DNA of 33,934 bases from an uncultured Lachnospiraceae bacterium. GTDB lineage: Bacteria > Bacillota > Clostridia > Lachnospirales > Lachnospiraceae. Shown here one piece after another: positions 16,215 through 23,653 of this stretch (position 1 is the first letter of the stretch; every line of letters starts with the position of its first letter). A program made the translations under genes and the position numbers. The stretch lies in NCBI GenBank assembly GCA_902496125.1, contig CABUZU010000006.1, forward strand, positions 1-33,934, in the 5' to 3' direction. The notes below the pieces were generated by a model. That model saw only the letters and a program-made list of their open reading frames with translations, searched no databases and had not been told where the DNA came from.

Positions 16215-18025
16215 CCAAAAACACATACACTACCAATAAGAATTACTATTAGTCCAATTCCTATTTTATAGACATTCTCATATCTCATCCATAAATCGGT
16301 TGTAACTAGTATTTTTACTGGCTTACTTTCCGTAGAAATACCAGCTACATCCTTTAGGACAAATGAAATCTCTCTTTCTTTTTTAGATTCCTCTAATAAA
16401 TAAGAAACCTCTCCCTTTGCATTCAATAATTCTTCTCTATTCCAATTTTTTACTTCCTTTCCATCAATTTTAAGAATCAAACTTTCCACACCTGTATTAT
16501 CTTTATATCCAATTTTAAATTTCTTCTGTTTTAAACCATAAACCTTTTTATCTAATCCAATAAAATAACCCTCTGGTGGTGTTTTATCGATTAAAATCTC
16601 TTCTTTCGGTAAAAATAGATTGCTATTTCCAGCCTCATCTCTACTCTGAACTCCAATGCTATATGAGCCCTCTCCATACTCTTCAAACACGCTTTTACTA
16701 ATTACATATTGATTATCTACTGTCTTATAATCCACATTTGGTTTTAATTCATAATCTTTATTATTTGACGTAATCCATAATTTTTTATCTATTATTTTAT
16801 TTAAATTGGTTTCTTTTATCATTACTTTGTCTGTCTGCAATAATTGATAGGTTGAACCCTTTCGATTTACTGTAAATGCTATTTTGACTCTATCACTTTT
16901 TTGCCTGGATTTATCAACAGCCTGAACCGTTAATAAATACACTCCGTCCTCTGTTATCTTTTTAGAAAAAGATTTTTTGCGAATAGTTTGCGAATGCCCC
17001 TTCAATGTATAAACCATATGGTCATAATAGGTATCTTTCGCACAAACTTTAAACATCACCTCATTTTTTTTACCATAAGATTTATTATTTTTAATTCCTG
17101 TTACCTTTACTACTGGCTTTTTGGTGTCAATATAAAAAACCTCCGATGAAACCTTCTGTGATTTATTTTTTGCAAGGTCCTTACAACTAGCTTCAATCTG
17201 ATATTTTCCTTCTTTCTTAAATGTATAAGAAGCTTGGTACTGATTCCCTATCTTTTTCCATTCTTTAACTGGTATTGACAATTTCACGTTATTTTTATCA
17301 AAATTTTTTTCTGTAATCGCAATCGTTACCGTTCTCTTTTTTGCATAGTAAGAAGTTTTATTATTTTTATCATAGCTTATGTTAATTCTTGGCTTTGTTT
17401 TATCAATTACAAAAGGACTTGAAGTCTTCCTCGATTTATTTCCAGCTAAATCGCTGCATTCAAAATCTAATACATACTCTCCATCTCTATCAAACTTCAC
17501 AATTGCTTTATAAGTGTTCCCTGTTTTTATCCAATCCAATCGACAACTATTTAGATTAAAGTTTTTCTCTATTATCGTAATCGTTGCTGTGCGAGTTTGA
17601 TTATAATACCCAGTTTGATTATTTTTATCATATTCAATCTCTATAATTGGCTTATCTATATCAATTTTTATTGGATTTGAAGCATTCGTATGCTTACTTC
17701 CATCTCTATCATAAGCATTTACTTCTACATATACTAGATTACTATTATTCTTTTTCGCATCCACTATAAGCTGAAAGCTATAATTTTTCTTATAAAACTC
17801 ATTAATGATTACTGTACCTGTCTGTGTAATTTCTCCCTCACTATAGACAAGATACTCTATTCGCTGCAAATTCGTACTATGTACCGTAACATCAAATTTT
17901 ACATTCTTATTATACACTTGTTTTTTTACTGTAGGTTTAATCACAATTTTTTCTTGTGCATCTACTCTCATTGACAAACCTAACCATAATACTAGCAATA
18001 GCAATAATCCTTTTTTCCAATTCAT
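16199..18025 (-). CDS. Secreted, C-terminally membrane-anchored protein with repeated Ig-like domains
   Basis: 608 residues. Signal peptide 1-23 (ends MRVDAQ), then five to six tandem beta-sandwich, bacterial Ig-like repeats of about 85-95 residues, and one C-terminal membrane helix (about 582-603) followed by a short basic tail (GKNRT). Two central repeats are close copies: YDKNNQTGYYNQTRTATITI and YDKNNKTSYYAKKRTVTIAI, each followed by EKNF and ending ...DLAGNKS / DLAKNKS. No sortase motif. It is the last gene of the kinase operon, and its ATG overlaps the small gene's stop (ATGA), with AGGAGGAG in front. Likely an extracytoplasmic structural or binding partner of the kinase; its ligand is unknown. 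Confidence 0.85.
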   Translation of the reverse strand: MNWKKGLLLLLVLWLGLSMRVDAQEKIVIKPTVKKQVYNKNVKFDVTVHSTNLQRIEYLVYSEGEITQTGTVIINEFYKKNYSFQLIVDAKKNNSNLVYVEVNAYDRDGSKHTNASNPIKIDIDKPIIEIEYDKNNQTGYYNQTRTATITIIEKNFNLNSCRLDWIKTGNTYKAIVKFDRDGEYVLDFECSDLAGNKSRKTSSPFVIDKTKPRINISYDKNNKTSYYAKKRTVTIAITEKNFDKNNVKLSIPVKEWKKIGNQYQASYTFKKEGKYQIEASCKDLAKNKSQKVSSEVFYIDTKKPVVKVTGIKNNKSYGKKNEVMFKVCAKDTYYDHMVYTLKGHSQTIRKKSFSKKITEDGVYLLTVQAVDKSRQKSDRVKIAFTVNRKGSTYQLLQTDKVMIKETNLNKIIDKKLWITSNNKDYELKPNVDYKTVDNQYVISKSVFEEYGEGSYSIGVQSRDEAGNSNLFLPKEEILIDKTPPEGYFIGLDKKVYGLKQKKFKIGYKDNTGVESLILKIDGKEVKNWNREELLNAKGEVSYLLEESKKEREISFVLKDVAGISTESKPVKILVTTDLWMRYENVYKIGIGLIVILIGSVCVFGKNRT

Positions 18026-18207
18026 TCAATCTCCTCCTGTGTTTGAATTATCACAATACTTCTCTCTACTTTAAACGATATCTGAGGAGTAAAAAAATAT
18101 CGATATATTTGTGGAATATTAAATAAGAAAAATAATCCCACGGTAACAAAAAGCATTATAAATGTCAACGTACTGCAAATTTTGAACATCATTTGATATA
18201 CTTCCAT
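18022..18207 (-). CDS. 61-residue single-pass membrane protein of the kinase operon
   Basis: One hydrophobic helix (about residues 8-33) and a 28-residue C-terminal tail that should face outside (FFTPQISFKVERS...TQEEIE). I place the start at ATG 18207 (MEVYQMM), because AAGGAG (18217-18222) sits nine bases upstream. The in-frame ATG at 18225 has no such site and would overlap the kinase gene by 17 bases. The stop overlaps the Ig-like gene start. No family recognised; position suggests a subunit or linker of the kinase/Ig-like assembly. Confidence 0.75.
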   Translation of the reverse strand: MEVYQMMFKICSTLTFIMLFVTVGLFFLFNIPQIYRYFFTPQISFKVERSIVIIQTQEEIE

Positions 18208-18208
18208 T

Positions 18209-19873
18209 CTATTTTTCTCCTTCATAGACTGTTATTACTGTTGTTTTGGCACTTTCAATTGCACCATCATTTCCTAGTAACAATTGGCGTTTTGAAACAA
18301 TATTGCTGTTATTGCCATTGCCCATCTGCTTGGTATAATTAGTAATTTCCCAAAGAACCTGAAGAAGTTCTTCCTTTGTCACCCCTGCCTCTTTCAAATC
18401 TATTGTTAAACTTCCTCGAATTTTTGAAACAACATTTAAATATAAATAGAGTGTCGCAATACGATCGGCATCTTCTACCCCATCACCCACAGGAACAAAT
18501 GCTGCAAGTAACTTCTTCATCTGCAAAAAATAATCCTTATAAGTCTTTCCTTCTCCTGTTGGGTTGGTACTAATCGTTACAAGTCCTCTGTTAATTTCTT
18601 CTAAGCCGACAAAAATCTTCGCTCGTCTTATCCATACCTCTTCCGATTTATCTTCTACTAAATTTTGAAACCATCTTGCTGCTAATTGTTCACTAGTCGC
18701 TAGATTTTCATAAAAGAACCAATATCCTTGCCCTAATTTATAAGCAAATCTAGAATAGGATTTGGGATTTGATTTTTTATAATCCTCTCCATATTTGCCC
18801 ATAATTTGATTCAATCTTGTATCTTCATTACTCGTAATCAAATTGTCTGCAAGGATAAACTCTAGCATTTTTTCATAAGCCGTTGGTTCTTTCCTATTTA
18901 ATTCTATTGCCTGTTCAAATTTATCAAATAAGATTTCCTTATTTATTAGAAAATGTTCTTCTGATTTTCTTATTAACGATTCATATTGTTTTGTCATCAG
19001 CGTTAAGCTATGTGCATAACTAAATATCGAAGCAATTCCTAATAAAATGGTAAGAATACCTGAACTAAGAAAGCTTGCCATTTTTATTTTTTGTTTTAAA
19101 CGATATGAATAGTCTAGTTTATTTAGATTCTCTAAATCGTATAACATTTCTTCACAAGACCTATAGCGTTCATTGGGATTATTCTTCGTACATTTTATAA
19201 TCACAGCTTCCAAACCAGTTGATAGCTTTTCATTCCACTGTCTAATTGGCTTCATCTCATAAGGCGGTTTAGAAGGGTTATGTCCGGTTACCAAATGATA
19301 TAGGGTTACACCTAATGAATAAATATCCGTTCTAGCATCGGTTTCTCCTTTTCCTCCATATTGTTCAGGTGCTGCATATCCCCTTGTTCCTAGACAGGTC
19401 GTATCTTCTGCCTTATATCCTTTAAACTCCCTGGCCGTACCAAAATCAATTAATGCAATGGCTCCATCTGGCTTTAATATAATATTAGCAGGCTTTAAAT
19501 CACGATAAATAATATTTTTTGAATGTAAATAATTAAGTACCTTACACAATTGTTTGCCCCACTCTATAACCTTTGCTTGAGGCTGTGCACCCCCTTTCTT
19601 TAATACCTTATTTAATGTAACTCCTTCAATATAATCCATAACAATAAGTATGGATTCTTCCTGTTCTATTACATCAACAACACTGGGAAGGCTTGGATGA
19701 TGAAGCTTCTTTAAAATTTTAACATTCTCTAGCCCGTCTTTTTCAACTTCTTTTAGTGCCCATGTTTTATTAACTTTCTCGTTAAGAACCAAATAGACAT
19801 GGCTCATTCCACCCTTTCCAATTTCTTCTAAAACCTTATACCTTCCATCAATCACTTGTCCAATTTCTAACAT
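18209..19873 (-). CDS. Transmembrane Ser/Thr protein kinase without PASTA repeats
   Basis: 554 residues. Hanks-type kinase domain 12-260: glycine loop IGKGGMSHVYLV, Lys41 (ALKEVEK), catalytic loop YRDLKPAN with Asp125, DFG-type IDFGTA with Asp143, activation segment GTRGYAAPEQYGG, then DIYSLGVTLYHLVTG. A membrane helix (about 265-288) follows. The outer ~265 residues are helical and TPR-like (for example FDKFEQAIELNRKEPTAYEKMLEF), not the PASTA repeats of PrkC/PknB, so the signal differs from muropeptides. It overlaps the PP2C gene by seven bases. The active-site set is complete, so kinase activity is expected. Confidence 0.93.
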   Translation of the reverse strand: MLEIGQVIDGRYKVLEEIGKGGMSHVYLVLNEKVNKTWALKEVEKDGLENVKILKKLHHPSLPSVVDVIEQEESILIVMDYIEGVTLNKVLKKGGAQPQAKVIEWGKQLCKVLNYLHSKNIIYRDLKPANIILKPDGAIALIDFGTAREFKGYKAEDTTCLGTRGYAAPEQYGGKGETDARTDIYSLGVTLYHLVTGHNPSKPPYEMKPIRQWNEKLSTGLEAVIIKCTKNNPNERYRSCEEMLYDLENLNKLDYSYRLKQKIKMASFLSSGILTILLGIASIFSYAHSLTLMTKQYESLIRKSEEHFLINKEILFDKFEQAIELNRKEPTAYEKMLEFILADNLITSNEDTRLNQIMGKYGEDYKKSNPKSYSRFAYKLGQGYWFFYENLATSEQLAARWFQNLVEDKSEEVWIRRAKIFVGLEEINRGLVTISTNPTGEGKTYKDYFLQMKKLLAAFVPVGDGVEDADRIATLYLYLNVVSKIRGSLTIDLKEAGVTKEELLQVLWEITNYTKQMGNGNNSNIVSKRQLLLGNDGAIESAKTTVITVYEGEK

Positions 19874-20616
19874 AACATCTTCACTCCAATTGCTGTAATG
19901 TTATCGGTTTCCTTTCGTTTCTTATTTAGTTCAATTAACTCTGCTAATCTTTCTTCTAATTCCTCTTGCGTTTTTACGTTTCTTAAACTATGATAAATCT
20001 CTTTTTGTGTTATCGTATGACGAAATCCATCACTACACAATAAATAAAGTGCATTACGTTTTATTTTGCCAGTAAAAAACTCAGGAATTACCGATTCGCT
20101 CCCTATACATTGAAGCAGTACACTGCGTTTTGGATGTCGTAACGTTTCCTCTAATGTAAGATGCCCTAAGTCCATTTCTCTTTGGACAAATGTCTGGTCC
20201 TTTGTAAGTTGCCTAAGTCTCCATTTTAATTCATAAATTCTAGAATCACCTACATTAACTGCATACCACCTTTTACCTATAAATAAAATTGCTGTAATCG
20301 TCGTTCCAAGTTCTAGTTGATTTCTAATTCCATAATCCCGAATCTTTTTATTTTCCTCTTGAATTAATTTCATCCATTCTTTCTTTACTAGGGTAAAATC
20401 CGAAATTTTTGGAAGTCTTTTTTCAAACCAATTGTTAAACGTTCTAATTACAGCTGAGCTTGCAAGTTCTCCTTTTTCTAATCCACCCATTCCATCGCAA
20501 ACTACAGCAAGACAAATCTTTCCATTCTTGCTATTTGCGACTTTAACTAAGGCACAGTCTTGATTTACTTCTTTTTTTATTCCTTTATCACTAAGGGCTG
20601 CTATTAAAAAATCCAT
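19867..20616 (-). CDS. PP2C-family Ser/Thr protein phosphatase
   Basis: 249 residues, full PP2C fold without extra domains, cytoplasmic. Metal and phosphate motifs are present: NQD (Asp20), VVCDGMGG (Asp41), VGDSRIY, LLCSDGF and the closing TDNITAI. It should reverse phosphorylation by the kinase encoded immediately downstream, with which it overlaps by seven bases. GAGGTG precedes ATG at 20616. It is the first gene of the four-gene operon. Confidence 0.95.
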   Translation of the reverse strand: MDFLIAALSDKGIKKEVNQDCALVKVANSKNGKICLAVVCDGMGGLEKGELASSAVIRTFNNWFEKRLPKISDFTLVKKEWMKLIQEENKKIRDYGIRNQLELGTTITAILFIGKRWYAVNVGDSRIYELKWRLRQLTKDQTFVQREMDLGHLTLEETLRHPKRSVLLQCIGSESVIPEFFTGKIKRNALYLLCSDGFRHTITQKEIYHSLRNVKTQEELEERLAELIELNKKRKETDNITAIGVKMLC

Positions 20617-20654
20617 TTTTCACCTCTTTATGATTATTTTATTAGTTAACTAGT

Positions 20655-20683
20655 ATTATAATCTATTTAGAGATTTTTTGCAA
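20655..20683 (-). promoter_or_regulatory. Promoter for the PP2C/kinase operon
   Basis: On the minus strand TTGCAA (20678-20683), 17-base spacer, TATAAT (20655-20660), directly after the T-run of the ptsI terminator. Confidence 0.75.
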
Positions 20684-20687
20684 CAAA

Positions 20688-20722
20688 AAAATAAGACTAT
20701 GTCTATAACACAGTCTTATTTT
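20688..20722 (-). terminator. ptsI terminator
   Basis: Stem AAAATAAGACT (20688-20698) / AGTCTTATTTT (20712-20722) with a further TG/CA pair inside, followed on the minus strand by seven T. It lies 14 bases past the ptsI stop. Confidence 0.8.
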
Positions 20723-20736
20723 ATATAAAAATTTTA

Positions 20737-22362
20737 TTATTTAGTTAAATCTAAAGAACGAACAACTTTACGAACTGGTAATACGGAAACAGGAGATACA
20801 CTAAGTTCGTCAATACCCATTCTTAAGAAAGTTTCTGTTAATTCAGTATCTGCACCTAATTCACCACAAATACCAACCCAAGCTCCACCTGCATGACCAT
20901 TTTCAATAACCATCTGGATTAAGCGAAGTACTGCTGGATGATGTGCATTATAGAATACATCTAACTTAGGATTCTGTCTGTCAATTGCAAGTGTATACTG
21001 AGTTAAATCGTTTGTACCAATACTAAAGAAGTCTACTTCATCTGCTAACTCACGGCTCATCATTGCTGCTGCTGGAGTTTCAATCATAATACCTTCTTCT
21101 ACATCTTTATAAGCAATTCCTTGTTCTTTTAATTCAGCCTTTACTTCAGCTACGATTGCTTTAATCTGACGTACTTCATCTACTGAAATAATCATTGGAT
21201 ACATGATAGATAAATTACCATATACACTAGCTCTAAATAATGCACGAAGCTGAGTCTTAAAGATTTCAGGACGAGTTAAGCAAATACGAATTGCACGATA
21301 TCCTAATGCTGGGTTATCTTCATGTGCAAGGTCGAAATAATCTACTTGTTTATCTGCACCGATATCTAGGGTACGAACAATTACTTTCTTACCACCCATT
21401 GCTTCTACTACTTGTTTATAAGCCTGGAATTGCTGTTCTTCTGATGGATAATCAGAAGATTCTAAATATAAAAATTCACTTCTAAATAAACCAATACCTT
21501 CACCATCGTTTTCTAAAACAGAAGCAACATCATTTACACCACCAATATTTGCATATAAATGAATGCTCTTGCCATCGATTGTAACGGTTTCTTTCTTTTT
21601 AAGCTGCTGTAAAAGTTCTTTCTTTTCTTTATCTTCTTTTTGTTTTGCCTGCATTGCTGCTAATAACTCTGGAACTGGATCTACATATACCATTTCATTG
21701 TAACCATCAATGATTGCTAACTTGCCATCCCATTCTTTCTTGATTTCTACACCAATTAAAGCTGGGATATCCATTGTTCTTGCTAAAATAGCAGTATGAG
21801 AGTTCTTAGAACCTAGGCGAGTTACAAAACCTAATAATTTAGACTTGTCAAGCTGAACAGTTTCACTTGGAGCTAAATCTTCTGCCACTAAAATAACAGG
21901 CTCTGTCATCACATTCGCATCACTGTCTTTACCAGATAATACATTGATTAAACGTTCTGTAATATCTAAAATATCAGCGGAACGAGCTCTCATATAATCA
22001 TCTTCCATTGCTGCAAACATCTTAGACATCGTATCTCCAGTTACAGCAGATGCATATTCTGCATTTACTTCCTGGGTGCGGATAATATTTTCAACTGATT
22101 CTTCATAATCTGCATCTTCTAACATCATTGCATGAACTTCGAAGATTTCTGCATTTGCTTCTCCAACTTCTACTAATGCTTTATCATGAAGTGCATTTAA
22201 CTGCTCTACTGCTACCTGAGTTGCATCATGATATCTTTTAATTTCTGCTTCTACATCACTTACTTTAGTTCTTACTACTTCCTGCGAATCCTTTGAGTAA
22301 AATTTAATTTTACCAATTGCAACTCCCTTAAGAATTGACTGGCCTTGTACTGTTTCCATCAT
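20737..22362 (-). CDS. ptsI: Phosphoenolpyruvate-protein phosphotransferase (PTS enzyme I)
   Basis: 541 residues from the chosen ATG. Cytoplasmic enzyme that takes phosphate from PEP and gives it to HPr for sugar uptake. Seen: phospho-histidine His189 in NSHTAILART, the swivelling domain GFVTRLGSK, the PEP-binding barrel (GIGLFRSEFLYL, RTLDIGADK, MIETPAAAMM, FFSIGTNDLTQY) and the dimer region with catalytic Cys in VGICGELGAD. A GTG at 22374 could add four residues, but AGGAG at 22374-22378 fits the ATG at 22362 (11 bases), and this start puts the histidine at 189. No ptsH is adjacent. A terminator-bearing leader precedes it. Confidence 0.95.
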   Translation of the reverse strand: MMETVQGQSILKGVAIGKIKFYSKDSQEVVRTKVSDVEAEIKRYHDATQVAVEQLNALHDKALVEVGEANAEIFEVHAMMLEDADYEESVENIIRTQEVNAEYASAVTGDTMSKMFAAMEDDYMRARSADILDITERLINVLSGKDSDANVMTEPVILVAEDLAPSETVQLDKSKLLGFVTRLGSKNSHTAILARTMDIPALIGVEIKKEWDGKLAIIDGYNEMVYVDPVPELLAAMQAKQKEDKEKKELLQQLKKKETVTIDGKSIHLYANIGGVNDVASVLENDGEGIGLFRSEFLYLESSDYPSEEQQFQAYKQVVEAMGGKKVIVRTLDIGADKQVDYFDLAHEDNPALGYRAIRICLTRPEIFKTQLRALFRASVYGNLSIMYPMIISVDEVRQIKAIVAEVKAELKEQGIAYKDVEEGIMIETPAAAMMSRELADEVDFFSIGTNDLTQYTLAIDRQNPKLDVFYNAHHPAVLRLIQMVIENGHAGGAWVGICGELGADTELTETFLRMGIDELSVSPVSVLPVRKVVRSLDLTK

Positions 22363-22429
22363 AATTCGTTTCACTCCTGTCCTTTCTTTGATAGTATAGT
22401 TCCGATATTTTAGTTTATAACGGCAAACA

Positions 22430-22577
22430 AAAAGAAAGCCTGTCTAAAACAGGCATTTCTTTTATTGCCAATAAAACCATTTTCTACGTATGTGAAAATA
22501 ATAATGCCTGATTGCAATACTACAGGGGCTGTATTACAACCTATAAGATAATCATTAACATTTTCGACCAAAACTAT
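22430..22577 (-). promoter_or_regulatory. Candidate attenuator leader RNA of ptsI
   Basis: About 215 bases separate the promoter and the ptsI start. On the transcript in order: a 9-bp stem (22531-22539 with 22512-22520, one G-U pair) with a 10-base loop; CAGGCATT (22503-22510); AATGCCTG (22450-22457); and a terminator-like hairpin GCCTGT/ACAGGC (22449-22454 with 22438-22443) extended by AAAGAAA/TTTCTTT and followed by a T-rich run. CAGGCATT and AATGCCTG are exact complements, so they can pair and break the terminator. This is the layout of an antiterminator/terminator switch. It matches no riboswitch or PTS antiterminator target I can name. Confidence 0.55.
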
Positions 22578-22583
22578 GCCTTT

Positions 22584-22612
22584 AGCATAACATTTATATG
22601 GCTTTTTGTCAA
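22584..22612 (-). promoter_or_regulatory. ptsI promoter
   Basis: On the minus strand a perfect TTGACA (22607-22612), 17-base spacer, TATGCT (22584-22589). The expected transcript start is near 22577, well upstream of ptsI. Confidence 0.8.
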
Positions 22613-22662
22613 TTTGTGAACAGCGTATTTATATGATTTTTTTTATGTTTTTTGTTAATTTA

Positions 22663-23652
22663 TTAAACAGTTTCTTGACGAATAATTTCATAGCCTAACA
22701 TCAACTGTTTTAGTACAGCTTTCTTTTCACTTTTATCTTCAATAATTCCCATTAAAAGCTTTGCAGCCTCAATTCCACTTGTCTTATAATAATATTTAGC
22801 AGTTGTAAGCTTAGGGCTAATAATACTAGAAATCTGGTTATTTCCAATGCCACAGATTCGTAAATCCTGTGGTACACTCTTTCCAATTTCTTTTAGATAC
22901 ATTAAGGCTCCAATCGCAATTGCATCCGTTGCACAAAATACTCCATCGACAGAACTATCCTTTTTTAAAAGTTCTTTCATCGACTCATATCCTGCCTCAA
23001 TGGAAAAATCACTTTCTACCCTTACCATATCGTCCTTTGTCAGTCCTTTTTTCTCAAGTGCTTCTAGCACTCCTGCTGTTCTTAACCTCCCAGCAGCTTC
23101 ATCTTTATCAGTCACACTAAGATATCCAAATTTATGACAATCTGAATTTAAAATTAGAGTCGCCATATCAAACGCTGCCTGTTTATCATCATGATAGACA
23201 CAAGCATATTTTGAAACCTTTTGTCCTACAATTACAATCGGTTTTTTCAAATTAGATAAGATTTCCTTGTGTTTTTTCGTTATTACCGTACCTAATAAAA
23301 TGACTCCATCCATTTGGCTATTATTAATGGTTTCTAAATATTCAATTTCTTTTTCTAAACTATTATTGGAGTCTGCTAGTAAAAACTGGTATCCATATTC
23401 ATTGAGTACCGAAGAGATTCCAGAGACAATTCTCGGAACTGCCTCTGAATTAATCTGAGGAATAATAACCCCAATCTGTTTACTCTTCTTTGTACGTAAC
23501 GAACGAGCTGAAAAAGATGGCACATAATTATGTTCTTCAATTACTTTTTTAATAATTTCTCTTTTCTCTTTACTTAAACTGCCACCATTTAGATAACGTG
23601 ATACTGCTGCACTTGAAACTCCTGCTATTTTAGCTATTTCACTTATCGTCAT
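22663..23652 (-). CDS. LacI-family transcriptional regulator
   Basis: 329 residues. An N-terminal LacI helix-turn-helix (TISEIAKIAGVSSAAVSRYLNGG style, residues 1-20 and following) and hinge are followed by a periplasmic-binding-protein-like sugar domain (IGVIIPQINSE, DGVFCATDAIAIGALMYL). It begins one base after the GH13 gene stop, with only a weak A/G-rich ribosome binding site, suggesting coupled translation. The operator at 25844-25857 in front of the GH13 gene is the natural candidate target, making this a local repressor of glucan or sucrose use; that is inference. Confidence 0.93.
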   Translation of the reverse strand: MTISEIAKIAGVSSAAVSRYLNGGSLSKEKREIIKKVIEEHNYVPSFSARSLRTKKSKQIGVIIPQINSEAVPRIVSGISSVLNEYGYQFLLADSNNSLEKEIEYLETINNSQMDGVILLGTVITKKHKEILSNLKKPIVIVGQKVSKYACVYHDDKQAAFDMATLILNSDCHKFGYLSVTDKDEAAGRLRTAGVLEALEKKGLTKDDMVRVESDFSIEAGYESMKELLKKDSSVDGVFCATDAIAIGALMYLKEIGKSVPQDLRICGIGNNQISSIISPKLTTAKYYYKTSGIEAAKLLMGIIEDKSEKKAVLKQLMLGYEIIRQETV

Positions 23653-23653
23653 T

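Noticed and set aside
18208..18225. ATG at 18225 as the start of the small membrane protein
   Set aside because: It overlaps the kinase gene and lacks an upstream ribosome binding site; AAGGAG lies between it and the ATG at 18207.
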